A stretch of DNA of 58,651 nucleotides from an uncultured Mycobacterium sp. (GTDB taxonomy: Bacteria; Actinomycetota; Actinomycetes; Mycobacteriales; Mycobacteriaceae). A program made the translations under genes and the position numbers. Positions 16,523 to 25,583 of the stretch are shown here, one piece after another. The stretch is from NCBI GenBank assembly GCA_900078375.1, contig FLQS01000039.1, forward strand, positions 1 through 58,651, in the 5' to 3' direction. The stretch's first letter is position 1, and each line of letters opens with the position of its first letter. The notes below the pieces were generated by a model, which saw nothing but the letters and a program-made list of their open reading frames with translations, made no database searches and had not been told where the DNA came from.

Positions 16523-17632
16523 ATGTGCAACCCCGTGTCCCGTGATGTGCCACCCAGCCACACCACTCGCGAAGGGCGCCCGCAGGGAAGGTACTGGCAG
16601 CTGCGCTGGGTGATCCTGGGCATCACCGTTGCGGTGGTCGGCATCGAACTCGTACTGGTGTGGGACCAGTTGGCGCGCGCGTGGCGCAGCGTGTTCACCG
16701 CCAAATGGTGGTGGGTGTTGGCCGCCGTGTTCGCCGCACTGGCGTCGATGCACAGCTTCGCCCAAATTCAGCGCACGCTGTTGCGCTCGGCGGGTGTGAA
16801 GGTAAAGCAATGGCGCTCGGAGGCAGCCTATTACGCGGGTAACGCGTTGAGCGCCACGCTTCCAGGCGGTCCGGTGTTGTCGGCAACCTTCATCTACCGT
16901 CAGCAGCGCAGGTGGGGCGCCTCGCCCGTGGTTGCGTCGTGGCAGCTGGTGATCGCGGGCGTGCTGCAGGTTGTCGGCCTGGCGTTTCTCGGGTTAGCTG
17001 GGGCGTTTCTACTCGGCGCAAGGAGCAACCCGTTTTCGCTGATTTTCACCCTTGGAGGCTTTGTCGCGTTGATCGTGCTTGCCCAAGCCGTCGCGTCACG
17101 CCCCGACCTGATTGACGGGGTCGGGGTACACGTCCTGGCATCCATCAACGCATTGCGCGCGAAACCGCCCGACCACGGAGTGCATCGATGGCACGAAACA
17201 CTCAGCCAACTTAAGGCGGTCCATCTGAGCCGCCGCGAGCTCGGCGCTGCGTTCGGCTGGTCGATGCTCAACTGGGTCGCAGACGTGGTGTGCCTATTGT
17301 TTGCCGCGTGGGCCGCCGGCGGTGTGCCGTCGCTGGCCGGATTGACCGTCGCCTACGCCGCAGCCCGCGCGGTCGGATCGATCCCACTGATGCCCGGTGG
17401 CCTGCTCGTCGTTGAGGCAGTACTGGTCCCCGGCCTAGTGTCCAGCGGCATGTCGGCGCACCACGCGATTTCGGCGATGCTGATTTACCGGATCATCAGC
17501 TGGCTGTTCATCGCCGCCATCGGCTGGGTGCTGTTCTTCGTCCTGTTCCGCACCGAAAGCCAAATCGACCCGGATCCCGCTGACGGAGGCGGCACCGACG
17601 CCGAACCGAAGCGCGCCGCGGACGACGTCTGA
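16523..17632 (+). CDS. Flippase-like integral membrane protein (LPG-synthase TM / UPF0104 family)
   Basis: 369 residues from ATG 16523; a GTG at 16457 would add 22 residues. Eight or so TM segments, with the family blocks NALSATLPGGPVLSATFIYR (about residues 98-117) and AYAARAVGSIPLMPGGLLVV-like sequence in the second half. This family contains the membrane domain of lysylphosphatidylglycerol synthase and YbhN; many members are thought to move lipids or undecaprenyl-linked intermediates. No soluble aminoacyl-transferase domain is attached, so a flippase-like role is the most that can be inferred. Confidence 0.8.
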   Translation: MCNPVSRDVPPSHTTREGRPQGRYWQLRWVILGITVAVVGIELVLVWDQLARAWRSVFTAKWWWVLAAVFAALASMHSFAQIQRTLLRSAGVKVKQWRSEAAYYAGNALSATLPGGPVLSATFIYRQQRRWGASPVVASWQLVIAGVLQVVGLAFLGLAGAFLLGARSNPFSLIFTLGGFVALIVLAQAVASRPDLIDGVGVHVLASINALRAKPPDHGVHRWHETLSQLKAVHLSRRELGAAFGWSMLNWVADVVCLLFAAWAAGGVPSLAGLTVAYAAARAVGSIPLMPGGLLVVEAVLVPGLVSSGMSAHHAISAMLIYRIISWLFIAAIGWVLFFVLFRTESQIDPDPADGGGTDAEPKRAADDV

Positions 17633-17732
17633 GCGCCCGGCGAACGCCACCAACCCGGCCGCGGCGACGGTCTTCGTCGCCTCCGATTTGTGGCGACATC
17701 GCCCGAGTCGCGACCAGTGCTAACGTCGGTCC

Positions 17733-18734
17733 GTGACCGCAAACGAGGCCACCCCGCTGCGCATCGGCATCCTCGGCGCGGCGCGCGTCGCACCAATGGC
17801 GCTGATCAAGCCGGCCTCAACAAGCGACGAGGTCGTGGTCGCCGCAGTAGCCGCACGCGACACCTCACGTGCACATGCCTTCGCCGCCAAACACGACATC
17901 GCGCGGGTGCACGAGAGCTACGAGGCACTGATCGCCGACCCGGAGCTAGAAGCTATCTACGTCCCGCTGCCGAACAGCTTGCACGGGCGCTGGACCCGAG
18001 CCGCACTGGCAACCGGCAAGCACGTGCTCTGCGAAAAACCGTTCACCGCCAACGCCGCCGAAGCGGGTCAGGTAGCCGAACTCGCTGCAACGTCCGATCG
18101 GGTGGTGATGGAGGCGTTCCATTACCGCTACCACCCGCTGTTTCTACGAATTGAGCAGATCATCGCCTCGGGCGAACTCGGCAAGCTCGAGCGCGTCGAG
18201 GCGACGTTGTGCTATCCCCTGCCGATGTCGTCCGATATCCGCTACAACTACTCGCTCGCCGGCGGTGCGACGATGGACGCCGGCTGCTACGCGGTGCACA
18301 TGGCTCGCACGTTCGGCGGCGGAACCCCGGAAGTCCTTTGGGCACAAGCGAAGTTGCGCGAGAAGAATGTCGACCGGGCCATGACGGCGGAGTTGCAGTT
18401 TCCAGGCGGGCCCACCGGCCGGATCCACTGCTCGATGTGGTCGGCGCACCTCCTGCAGATGAGCGCCAAGGTGGTCGGTGACCGCGGTGAGCTGCGGGTG
18501 ATCAATCCCTTCATGCCTCAGCTCTTCCACCGGCTCTCCATCCGATCAGCCAACGGCAAACGCGTGGAGCGGTTTTCGCGCCGAGCGTCTTACGCCTACC
18601 AACTCGACGCATTCGCCGCAGCGGTGCTGCGCGACGAATCAGTCAAAACGACGCCGCAGGACGCGGTCGAGAACATGACCGTCATCGACGCAATTTATCG
18701 CACTGCCGGCCTGTCGCTGCGCGAGCCCAGCTGA
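17733..18734 (+). CDS. Gfo/Idh/MocA-family NAD(P)-dependent oxidoreductase
   Basis: 333 residues, GTG start. The Rossmann motif GILGAARVAP (about residues 12-21), the CEKPF catalytic-Lys motif and the acidic-His helix MDAGCYAVHM are all in place. Members oxidise sugars, inositols or trans-dihydrodiols. A C-terminal relic of a close paralogue, about 80 percent identical over its last 90 residues, sits at 36659-36996 and is cut by an IS110 relic. No obvious sugar operon surrounds it. Confidence 0.88.
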   Translation: MTANEATPLRIGILGAARVAPMALIKPASTSDEVVVAAVAARDTSRAHAFAAKHDIARVHESYEALIADPELEAIYVPLPNSLHGRWTRAALATGKHVLCEKPFTANAAEAGQVAELAATSDRVVMEAFHYRYHPLFLRIEQIIASGELGKLERVEATLCYPLPMSSDIRYNYSLAGGATMDAGCYAVHMARTFGGGTPEVLWAQAKLREKNVDRAMTAELQFPGGPTGRIHCSMWSAHLLQMSAKVVGDRGELRVINPFMPQLFHRLSIRSANGKRVERFSRRASYAYQLDAFAAAVLRDESVKTTPQDAVENMTVIDAIYRTAGLSLREPS

Positions 18735-19463
18735 GCGTACGAGACAGCTGTCCCCGGTGGGTTGGTCACCCGAGCGATCACAGCGAGCCACCTCACCGCG
18801 AACGCTTCGTGTCAGTCGAGCAGCCCCGGATCGAGCAATGCTCCCGCCCGCAGCAGTCAATCAAGGCTGAGGGCAATCGCAGTCGTTAATCTACAACGCG
18901 CGTTCTACCGAAGTCTCGTTCATCATCAGCAACCAGCACGTCGGCAACGGGGATATGGGGCGCCCTAAAGTGCCGCCTTTGCCAAGATCGATCATATTTT
19001 TAGCAGCATGCACGCCCACCCGAGGTCGCGCCTGCGCCGCCGCAATCAACGGTCGCTGGCCAGTGAAGATCAAGCGCAGCGTCCATGTTCACCCCGATGG
19101 GCAGCAATGGGGCACCCCGATGGGCAGCAATGTTTCAGACCGATACGACCGTCCAGGTGGATCATGCCCGCACGAAGATAACCGCTGCGCACCTCGGCAG
19201 CGGGGGCGGTGATTTCGCGGAGATGCCGGTCGCCGCTGGCGCTCGGGATCAGGCCGGGACCGGGGTCGGTTCGGGGGATACCGAGGCACGCAGGCAACCG
19301 CGTTCGGACTACACCTTCTCAGGCCGGTCTGCTCATCGAAAGCCACCGCCACCCTCCAGGACCGCGGCGTTTGTGGACCTCCGCCGTACGGCCGGTGCGG
19401 CGACAGTGCACAGCGGCGATGGACCGCAGGTCGAGTCCGCCAACGCGAAGTCTGCGTAGACGA
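18735..19463. other. Gene-free debris region
   Basis: No supported gene. It holds a 20-nt direct repeat at 19090-19132 and a minus-strand frame (around 19330-19510) reading NPYACGPNPYFQPEHAATLI that looks like a fragment of a real protein I cannot name. The neighbouring transposase relic suggests the whole stretch is insertion-derived debris. Confidence 0.4.
19090..19132. repeat. 20-nt direct repeat pair
   Basis: CACCCCGATGGGCAGCAATG occurs at 19090-19109 and again at 19113-19132, separated by 3 bp. Two units only; no gene is attached. Confidence 0.8.
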
Positions 19464-19799
19464 TCAGCGTGGCGGCGTGCTCAGGCTGGAAGTAGGGGTT
19501 GGGCCCGCACGCATACGGATTTTCAAAACCGTTGCCAGGAAATCGAATCGCCTACCTCCCGGCACAACGACTCGTAGCTCAGCCAGTATCGGAACTTCAA
19601 AGACATCATCCGCAGGCAGATCTCCACCGGGACCCAACGACGCCCGAGCCGAGCATCGAAATGCGACACGAACCGAGCGAACAACACCGGATCGTCCAGC
19701 AGCGTGGTCCACCCGAGCCAATTCGGCCGGCAACACCAGCAGCTCCGACGGCAATATTGCATCCCACAAGGACAACTGGTCATTCACAGTTCTGAGCAA
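19464..19799 (-). pseudogene. Transposase relic (DUF772-type IS), N-terminal part, frameshifted
   Basis: The first frame from 19799 reads LRTVNDQLSLWDAILPSELL, then the signal switches to the frame of 19523-19783 (DDPVLFARFVSHFDARLGRR and MMSLKFRYWLSYESLCREVG). Both are the start of the DUF772 domain of IS5-like or unclassified mycobacterial transposases. About 90 residues survive, with one frameshift and no catalytic domain. No terminal inverted repeats were found. Confidence 0.7.
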
Positions 19800-19995
19800 C
19801 GATGGCGTCGATCCCCTCTTGCCTAGGGGTTCGAGGCCATCATCTCGTCAAACGACATCCAACTCAGCCACCGCCACGCTCCGAATCTTTAGGTCGAAGT
19901 AACTAGGCGGGGTCGACTTTCGAGCGACGGGCTCATGGCCCCCAGCGGCCGGTCAGACAAGTTGCTGCACAACCTCATCCGCACACATGTCCCGA

Positions 19996-20235
19996 TTAGG
20001 GGTGCCCGGCGGTGGGTCGGTGATCGTGGTCGCGGTCATCCGAGCCGGAGTTGTCGCGTCCGGATCCCCCGTGCCCGCCATGCATGCCGCCCATCATAAA
20101 CATCATCATCAGTGGGCAGACCAGGATGACGAGGCCGATGATGAGGAGCGACGAGATGGGAACTCCGGTGAACGCCAATCCGACGACGACGATGGCGGCG
20201 GCGAGTGCATACAACGGCAGGTGTTGGCGCTTCAT
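19996..20235 (-). CDS. Small Met/His-rich membrane protein
   Basis: 79 residues, ATG 20235 with GGAAGGACATC close upstream. Two TM helices (about residues 8-24 and 27-49) are followed by PLMMMFMMGGMHGGHGGSG and a His/Asp tail. Such short proteins (DUF2933-like) usually accompany copper or heavy-metal export genes, and the Met/His cluster could bind Cu. It stands alone here, between IS debris and the membrane hydrolase, about 2.4 kb from the first copper block. Confidence 0.65.
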   Translation of the reverse strand: MKRQHLPLYALAAAIVVVGLAFTGVPISSLLIIGLVILVCPLMMMFMMGGMHGGHGGSGRDNSGSDDRDHDHRPTAGHP

Positions 20236-20734
20236 GATGATGTCCTTCCGGGAGTTGCTTCTAATGGTGAGCGCGCCAGCCGCCCGACGCTAGGGCATCA
20301 GGTCACCTCGATCGCCACCCAAAGTCCTATGCAACCTAGTAGTTGGCCGCTGAAACTACTGCTCTCGTTCCGCGTGGGCGGCCCCGGCTCGGGTGTGGCG
20401 CGACGCGGGCCGGCTGGCATTGACAACTGAGGCGGCCGACGCCGCCGAAGCGCTCGATCGCATAGGCCACCGGATCTGCCATCACCGCAAAGGCGAAGGC
20501 CACCAACACCACCCACCATGCCTGCAGACCACCGTGTTGCCGTTATATGACGAAGGTCGGCCTCCAACTCCCCCGATCGCCCGGTGGGCCGGGGCGGTTG
20601 GCATGGGATCGCCAGGTGAACCTCCGTGCCGACGCCGTGACGGTACCCCACCTCACCCCGGTGGCCCCGTGCCGCTTTGGCTACCGGGTTCTCGGATTGG
20701 TCCATCGCGACCACCCACCGGTTAGGGTCGGCGG
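20236..20734. other. Intergenic region with a possible membrane-protein fragment
   Basis: On the minus strand, about 20336-20520, a frame reads LQAWWVVLVAFAFAVMADPV, a plausible TM helix, but it lacks a clear start and its other half is low-complexity. I treat it as debris. The divergent promoters of the Met/His-rich peptide and the membrane hydrolase must lie here. Confidence 0.4.
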
Positions 20735-22477
20735 GTGAACGCTTCCCCGTGTCCTGCACCGGTGCAGTCGGAGGGCGCGGGCAGCAAACGGGGCTCTATC
20801 ACGGTCGTCGGGTTGGATCTGTTCGGTTTGGCGTTCGCATTGTTTTTCTTCGCGTGGAGTCTAAGTCCGTCGCTGCTGCCAAGGGATTGGTTGTTCCAGG
20901 GCATTGTCAGCGGCATCACGAGCGTAACGGGCTACGGTGCTGGCCTACTGGTCGTTTTCCCGGTGCGCCGGTGGATTGAGCCACTGGTCTTGTGGTGCTC
21001 GCAGCAACGAACGTTCCAGGTTGTCGCAGACGTCGTCGGCGTCGTCCTGGCTCTGACCACGGTAGTGGCCACGCTGCTCGTCGCCGGGAACTGGCAGCGC
21101 GATATCGACACACTCATGGGGATGCCGCCGATGGTCACCGTTGCGTATCTGCGCACCGGACTTATCAGCGTCGCGATCTTCGTGACCGTACTTGTGCTCT
21201 CCCGCGGGCTGCGGCGGGTAGCGCGTCGGATTGCGCGACTGCTCAGCGAACGCCTCCATATGCCCACCACCCTGGCACATGCGTTCGCGCCGGTCGTGGT
21301 GGCCGTCGCTGTCGCGCTGTTCGTCAACGAAGTCCTTCTGACCGGAAGTTCCGAGGCCGCCCGCCGCGTCTTCGGGGCGCTGAACAACAGCACGCAACAG
21401 GGGGTTGTTCAGCCGGCTGAAGCCGAACGTTCCGGCAGCCCGGCGTCGGCGGCGAGATGGAACACGCTGGGCCTGCAGGGCCGTTCATTCGTCGACGGCG
21501 GCCTGAGGTCGGCAGAACTCGCCAAAATCAACGGTGCCCCAGCGCGCGAACCAATTCGGGTCTACGCCGGTTTGCAGTCCGCACCGGACACTGCGGCCCG
21601 GGTGAAGATGATCCTCGATGAGCTTGATCGCACCAAAGCCTGGGAGCGGCAGATCCTCGTCGTGGTCGGTACCACCGGAACTGGCTGGGTCAATCCAGTC
21701 GCAGCCGAGTCTATTGAATTGATGTACAACGGCAACTCGGCCATCGCGGCGATGCAGTACTCGTTTTTGCCCAGCTGGATTTCCTTCCTCGTCGACCGCT
21801 CCGCCGCCGCGGCAGCGGGCGAAGCGCTGATCAACGCCGTTCATCAGCGGTGGTCAATGATGCCCGAGAGCAGACGTCCCCGTCTGGTGATCTTTGGCGA
21901 AAGCCTCGGGTCCCAGTCGGCGGAGGCCGCCTACGGCGATCTCCCGGACCTACGCCGATCGGTCGACGGAGCCCTGTTTGTGGGACCACCGAACTCCAAC
22001 CGCCTCTGGCGCGACATTGAGGACCGACGCGACCCCGGCACTCCCGAGGTTCTGCCCACCTACGCCGGAGGACTCATCGCCAGGTTTGCGTCGAACAGGA
22101 ACAACCTTGCTGTGGCGGAAACGAATTCGCCGCACACGACCGCCGGGCCGTGGCCGCAACCACACGTGTTGTACCTGCAGCACGCATCCGACCCCATCGT
22201 GTGGTGGAGCCCCAAGCTGCTGTGGTCGCGGCCGGACTGGCTGGCCGAAGCGCCCGGACCCGACCGGATCGGCGCGATGCGATGGTACCCGATCGTGACG
22301 TTCTGGCAGGTAACCGCCGATCTCATGCGGGCACAATCACAACCACCGGGGTACGGGCACAACTACGACGACCTGATTCCCTACGCGCTGGCCGCGGTTG
22401 CCGCGCCACCGGGCTGGACGCCAGCCGACACCCAGCGGATCTCAGAAGCCGTTGCGGTGATGCCGCCGAACCGCTGA
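20735..22477 (+). CDS. Membrane-anchored alpha/beta-hydrolase (Abhydrolase_9 family)
   Basis: 580 residues, GTG start. The N-terminal half has about five TM helices (SLSPSLLPRDW is a typical family start), and the C-terminal half is an alpha/beta-hydrolase whose nucleophile elbow is FGESLGS (about residue 391). The DPIVWW and HNYDDL segments probably carry the acid and His of the triad. This two-domain layout is common in mycobacteria, where the substrate is presumed to be an envelope lipid, not proven. Confidence 0.85.
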   Translation: MNASPCPAPVQSEGAGSKRGSITVVGLDLFGLAFALFFFAWSLSPSLLPRDWLFQGIVSGITSVTGYGAGLLVVFPVRRWIEPLVLWCSQQRTFQVVADVVGVVLALTTVVATLLVAGNWQRDIDTLMGMPPMVTVAYLRTGLISVAIFVTVLVLSRGLRRVARRIARLLSERLHMPTTLAHAFAPVVVAVAVALFVNEVLLTGSSEAARRVFGALNNSTQQGVVQPAEAERSGSPASAARWNTLGLQGRSFVDGGLRSAELAKINGAPAREPIRVYAGLQSAPDTAARVKMILDELDRTKAWERQILVVVGTTGTGWVNPVAAESIELMYNGNSAIAAMQYSFLPSWISFLVDRSAAAAAGEALINAVHQRWSMMPESRRPRLVIFGESLGSQSAEAAYGDLPDLRRSVDGALFVGPPNSNRLWRDIEDRRDPGTPEVLPTYAGGLIARFASNRNNLAVAETNSPHTTAGPWPQPHVLYLQHASDPIVWWSPKLLWSRPDWLAEAPGPDRIGAMRWYPIVTFWQVTADLMRAQSQPPGYGHNYDDLIPYALAAVAAPPGWTPADTQRISEAVAVMPPNR

Positions 22478-22618
22478 GTCACAGATCGGCCAAGCGCACG
22501 CGTGCCGCCTTGCACCGTCGTGCGTAGTAGCAGCCGCCGTCGCGCAGTGGAACACCATCGCCGGAAATGTACAGACTTACTCCTACCGGTCGTAACACGT
22601 TCTAGCGCCGGCTAATCG

Positions 22619-24877
22619 CTATCGGCTGGGTGTGAAACGCCGTAGCCGCAGACTGTTGCTCACCACGAACGCCGAACTGAAGGCCATCGCCGCGCCGGCG
22701 ATCAACGGGTTGAGCAGACCGGCGGCCGCCAAAGGCAGTGCCGCGACGTTGTAGGCGAACGCCCAAAACAGGTTGCCCTTGATCGTGCGCAAAGTGGCAC
22801 GCGCCAGGCGGATGGCGTCCGGTGCGGCGCGCAGGTCACCCCGTACCAGGGTGATGTCGGAGGCTTCGATCGCGACGTCGGTGCCGGTGCCCATGGCCAA
22901 GCCGAGGTCGGCCTGCGCCAGCGCGGCAGCGTCGTTGACGCCGTCGCCGACCATCGCCACGACTCGACCCTCGCACTGCAGTTTCTTGATGATGTCGACC
23001 TTCTGGGCGGGCAGAACCTCGGCGACGACCTCATCGATGTTGACCTGATCGGCGACGCTGCGGGCGGCCCGGTAATTGTCACCGGTGAGCAACACCGGAC
23101 GCAGACCGAGGCCGCGCAGTTCGCCGATCGCCGCCACCGAGGTGTCCTTCACAGTGTCGGAGACGACGATCACCGCCCGGATCGCGCCGTCCCACGCGAT
23201 CCACACCGGGGTGCGGCCCTGTGTCTCCGCCTCGTCGACAACCCGCTGTAGCCGTTCGGGGGCAGTGAGCGCCCACTGTTCGCGCAGCCAGCTGTACCGC
23301 CCGGCGAGGACGGCGTGGCCGTCCACAACACCGGAAACACCTTGGCCGCCATGGTTCTCGAAGCCCTCGACGTCGCACAGCGCGCCCAGCCCGGCGGCAT
23401 GCGCGGCGATGGCCTGACCGATCGGATGTTCGGAGGCGTGCTCGAGAGCACCCGACAGTCGCAGCGCCTGCGCATCGGACTCACCGTCGGCGACGTGCAC
23501 CGAGGCCACGGCCATCCGGCCGGTGGTGACGGTGCCGGTCTTGTCCAGCACGATCGTGTCGATACGCCGCGTTGACTCGAGGATCTGCGGGCCCTTGATC
23601 AGAATGCCGAGTTGGGCACCGCGGCCGGTGCCGACGAGCAGCGCGGTCGGTGTGGCCAGGCCCAGCGCGCACGGGCAGGCGATGATCAGCACCGCGACGG
23701 CGGCGGTGAATGCCGCGGTCACCGAATGTCCGGTCACCAGCCAGCCGGCCAGGGTGAGCAGCGCCAGCCCGATCACGATGGGCACAAACACCGCCGAGAC
23801 CCGGTCAGCGAGGCGCTGCACCTGCGCCTTGCCGTTCTGTGCATCGCTGACCAACCGTGCCATCTGCGCCAGTTGAGTGTCGGCGCCGACGCGGGTGGCG
23901 CGCACGACGATCCGCCCGCCGGCGTTGACGGTGGCACCGACGACGCTGTCGCCGGGGCCGACCTCAACGGGGACCGGTTCGCCGGTCAGCATCGACGCGT
24001 CGACCGCGGAGGTGCCCGCGATGACGACTCCGTCAGTGGCGATCTTCTCCCCGGGCCGGATGACGAACTCGTCGCCGACAGCGAGTTGGCTGATGGGGAT
24101 ACGGGTTTCGGTCGATCCCTCGCGCAGCACGGCGACATCTTTGACGCCCAAATCGAGCAGCGCGCGCAGCGCCGCGCCGGACTGCCGCTTGGCGCGGGCC
24201 TCGAAATACCGGCCGGCAAGGATGAACGTGGTGACCGCAGAGGCGACTTCGAGGTAAATGTGCGGCTCGGCGTTGCCCCTGGTCAGCAGGTCGAACGTCA
24301 TTGTCATGCCCGTCATGCCGGCGTGGGTGAAGAACAGCGCCCACAGCGACCACAGGTATGCGGCCATGACGCCGACCGAGATCAGGGTGTCCATCGTGGC
24401 AGCGCCGTGACGAAGGTTCGTCCATGCCGCCCGGTGAAACGGCAATGCCCCCCACACCACTACGGGCGAGGCCAAGGTCAGCGTCAGCCACTGCCAGTTG
24501 TCGAACTGCAGCGCCGGGATCATCGACAACGCCACGACCGGCACCGTGAGCACCGTGGACACGATCAGCCGCTGTCGCCAGCCGGCCGCCTCATCAGGCT
24601 CCGCGGACGCTGGCTCCTCGGGTGCCGCTAGCGGCGGACGGGGAAGGGTGGCGGTGTAGCCGGTCGCCTTGACGGCCGCGACGATGTCCTCAGGTGCCAC
24701 CGTGTCGGCGAAGGTGACCTTCGCTCTCTCGGTGGCGAAGTTGACCGTGGCGCTGACCCCGTCCATCCGGTTGAGCTTCTTCTCGATCCGCGCGGCGCAC
24801 GAGGCACACGTCATGCCGCCGATCGCGAGTTCGACATCGTGCTGGGGGTGCTCGGCTGACGTGACGTGGGTCGTCAT
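22619..24877 (-). CDS. copA: Copper-exporting P1B-type ATPase (CopA/CtpV-like)
   Basis: 752 residues from ATG 24877 (AAAGGGAA upstream; an in-frame TTG 24 bp earlier is less likely). The N-terminal HMA domain has Cys24-x-x-Cys27 (MTCASC). The TM6 metal motif is ACPCALGLATP (CPC), the phosphorylation site DKTGT, the TGE actuator loop LTGEPVP, and the ATP-site GDGVNDAAAL. This set is the P1B-1 class that exports Cu(I). It is transcribed with copZ just upstream, so the chaperone and pump form one operon controlled from the CsoR box at 25315. Confidence 0.93.
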   Translation of the reverse strand: MTTHVTSAEHPQHDVELAIGGMTCASCAARIEKKLNRMDGVSATVNFATERAKVTFADTVAPEDIVAAVKATGYTATLPRPPLAAPEEPASAEPDEAAGWRQRLIVSTVLTVPVVALSMIPALQFDNWQWLTLTLASPVVVWGALPFHRAAWTNLRHGAATMDTLISVGVMAAYLWSLWALFFTHAGMTGMTMTFDLLTRGNAEPHIYLEVASAVTTFILAGRYFEARAKRQSGAALRALLDLGVKDVAVLREGSTETRIPISQLAVGDEFVIRPGEKIATDGVVIAGTSAVDASMLTGEPVPVEVGPGDSVVGATVNAGGRIVVRATRVGADTQLAQMARLVSDAQNGKAQVQRLADRVSAVFVPIVIGLALLTLAGWLVTGHSVTAAFTAAVAVLIIACPCALGLATPTALLVGTGRGAQLGILIKGPQILESTRRIDTIVLDKTGTVTTGRMAVASVHVADGESDAQALRLSGALEHASEHPIGQAIAAHAAGLGALCDVEGFENHGGQGVSGVVDGHAVLAGRYSWLREQWALTAPERLQRVVDEAETQGRTPVWIAWDGAIRAVIVVSDTVKDTSVAAIGELRGLGLRPVLLTGDNYRAARSVADQVNIDEVVAEVLPAQKVDIIKKLQCEGRVVAMVGDGVNDAAALAQADLGLAMGTGTDVAIEASDITLVRGDLRAAPDAIRLARATLRTIKGNLFWAFAYNVAALPLAAAGLLNPLIAGAAMAFSSAFVVSNSLRLRRFTPSR

Positions 24878-25003
24878 GTGCAGAATTCCCTTTCCACTCA
24901 AACATCACGCGACGATGCCTGCGCATCGGGGCTCGCGTCAGGGTTGACGATCACGCCGCAGGAACGATGACTCCCCCGCCTCGTCGGCGGCGTCGTGACT
25001 TAC

Positions 25004-25267
25004 TTAGCCGCAGCCGCAGCCACCGCCCGCCAGCGGTAGGGGCTTCCCGCCGACCAGCTCCGAATCCGGCACGACCACGTCATAGCCTGCTTCTGAGATT
25101 GCCTGCGCCACAGCTTGTTCCGACGGCGCACCGGTGACGGTCACGGTGCCCGTCGCCAGGTCAACCTCCACGTCCTGCGCTCCGGGCACCGAAGCCACAG
25201 CAGCCTTCACCGTCGACACGCAGTGCCCGCACGTCATGCCCTGGACTTTGTATGTGGTGACAGTCAT
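25004..25267 (-). CDS. copZ: Copper chaperone CopZ-like HMA protein
   Basis: 87 residues from ATG 25267, with AAAGGGTGGAG upstream. A single HMA domain with MTCGHC (Cys pair at about residues 12 and 15) and the usual beta-alpha-beta pattern; it ends in an extra GGGCGCG tail whose two Cys could add a metal site. It sits 126 bp upstream of copA on the same strand and 48 bp downstream of the CsoR operator. It should bind Cu(I) and pass it to the pump or to CsoR. Confidence 0.9.
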   Translation of the reverse strand: MTVTTYKVQGMTCGHCVSTVKAAVASVPGAQDVEVDLATGTVTVTGAPSEQAVAQAISEAGYDVVVPDSELVGGKPLPLAGGGCGCG

Positions 25268-25314
25268 CGTCTCCACCCTTTCTCCAATGCGCTCACACGA
25301 GCACCTTGTCACTA

Positions 25315-25333
25315 TATACCCCTGCGGGGTATA
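25315..25333. promoter_or_regulatory. CsoR operator between copZ and the second P1B ATPase
   Basis: TATACCCC-tgc-GGGGTATA is a perfect palindrome with 8-bp arms, a textbook CsoR-type site. It lies in the divergent promoter region, 48 bp from copZ and 197 bp from the small leader frame of the plus-strand ATPase gene. csoR is encoded at 29321. Confidence 0.8.
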
Positions 25334-25341
25334 AGTATCTA

Positions 25342-25355
25342 GGGCCTTTCGGCAC
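25342..25355. promoter_or_regulatory. Shared GGGCCTTTCG element, possible DosR-like half-match
   Basis: GGGCCTTTCGGCAC is nearly identical to GGGCCTTTCGACAC at 53042; both are preceded by TCTA and lie 75-79 bp upstream of a minus-strand gene start in a copper block. Compared with DosR sites such as GGGACTTTCGGCCC it differs at two positions. Confidence 0.4.
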
Positions 25356-25529
25356 CGACGCGACGGCGTCAGGTCTGCGCATCACTCGCACGCCCGCGTA
25401 ATGTCTGCCGACTTCTTCATCGAATCTTCACCGGATCACTAACGAAGATGCGGCGGCTGGGCGCAGGCTTGGACGGGATCCGGTTAGTCGGCTCAACGAG
25501 GTCAACGCGGGTAACAGAATCGAGGAGCG

Positions 25530-25583
25530 ATGACCAACAAATACGATCTCGCCCTCACCACGAAAGGGCGCCACCGCCGATGA
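25530..25583 (+). CDS. Seventeen-residue leader peptide coupled to the P1B ATPase
   Basis: ATG 25530 follows GAGGAG closely and opens a frame for MTNKYDLALTTKGRHRR. Its TGA (25581-25583) overlaps the ATPase start ATG 25580 in an ATGA. The ATPase start itself has no good ribosome site, so translation of the pump may depend on ribosomes finishing this leader. No relative is recognised; a chance frame cannot be excluded. Confidence 0.45.
   Translation: MTNKYDLALTTKGRHRR

Noticed and set aside
19090..19132. Direct repeat considered as an attachment site or IS end
   Set aside because: Only two copies, 3 bp apart, with no integrase or transposase end nearby.
23612..24631. Long plus-strand frame opposite copA
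   Set aside because: It is the antisense shadow of a clear P1B ATPase and shows only GC-driven composition.
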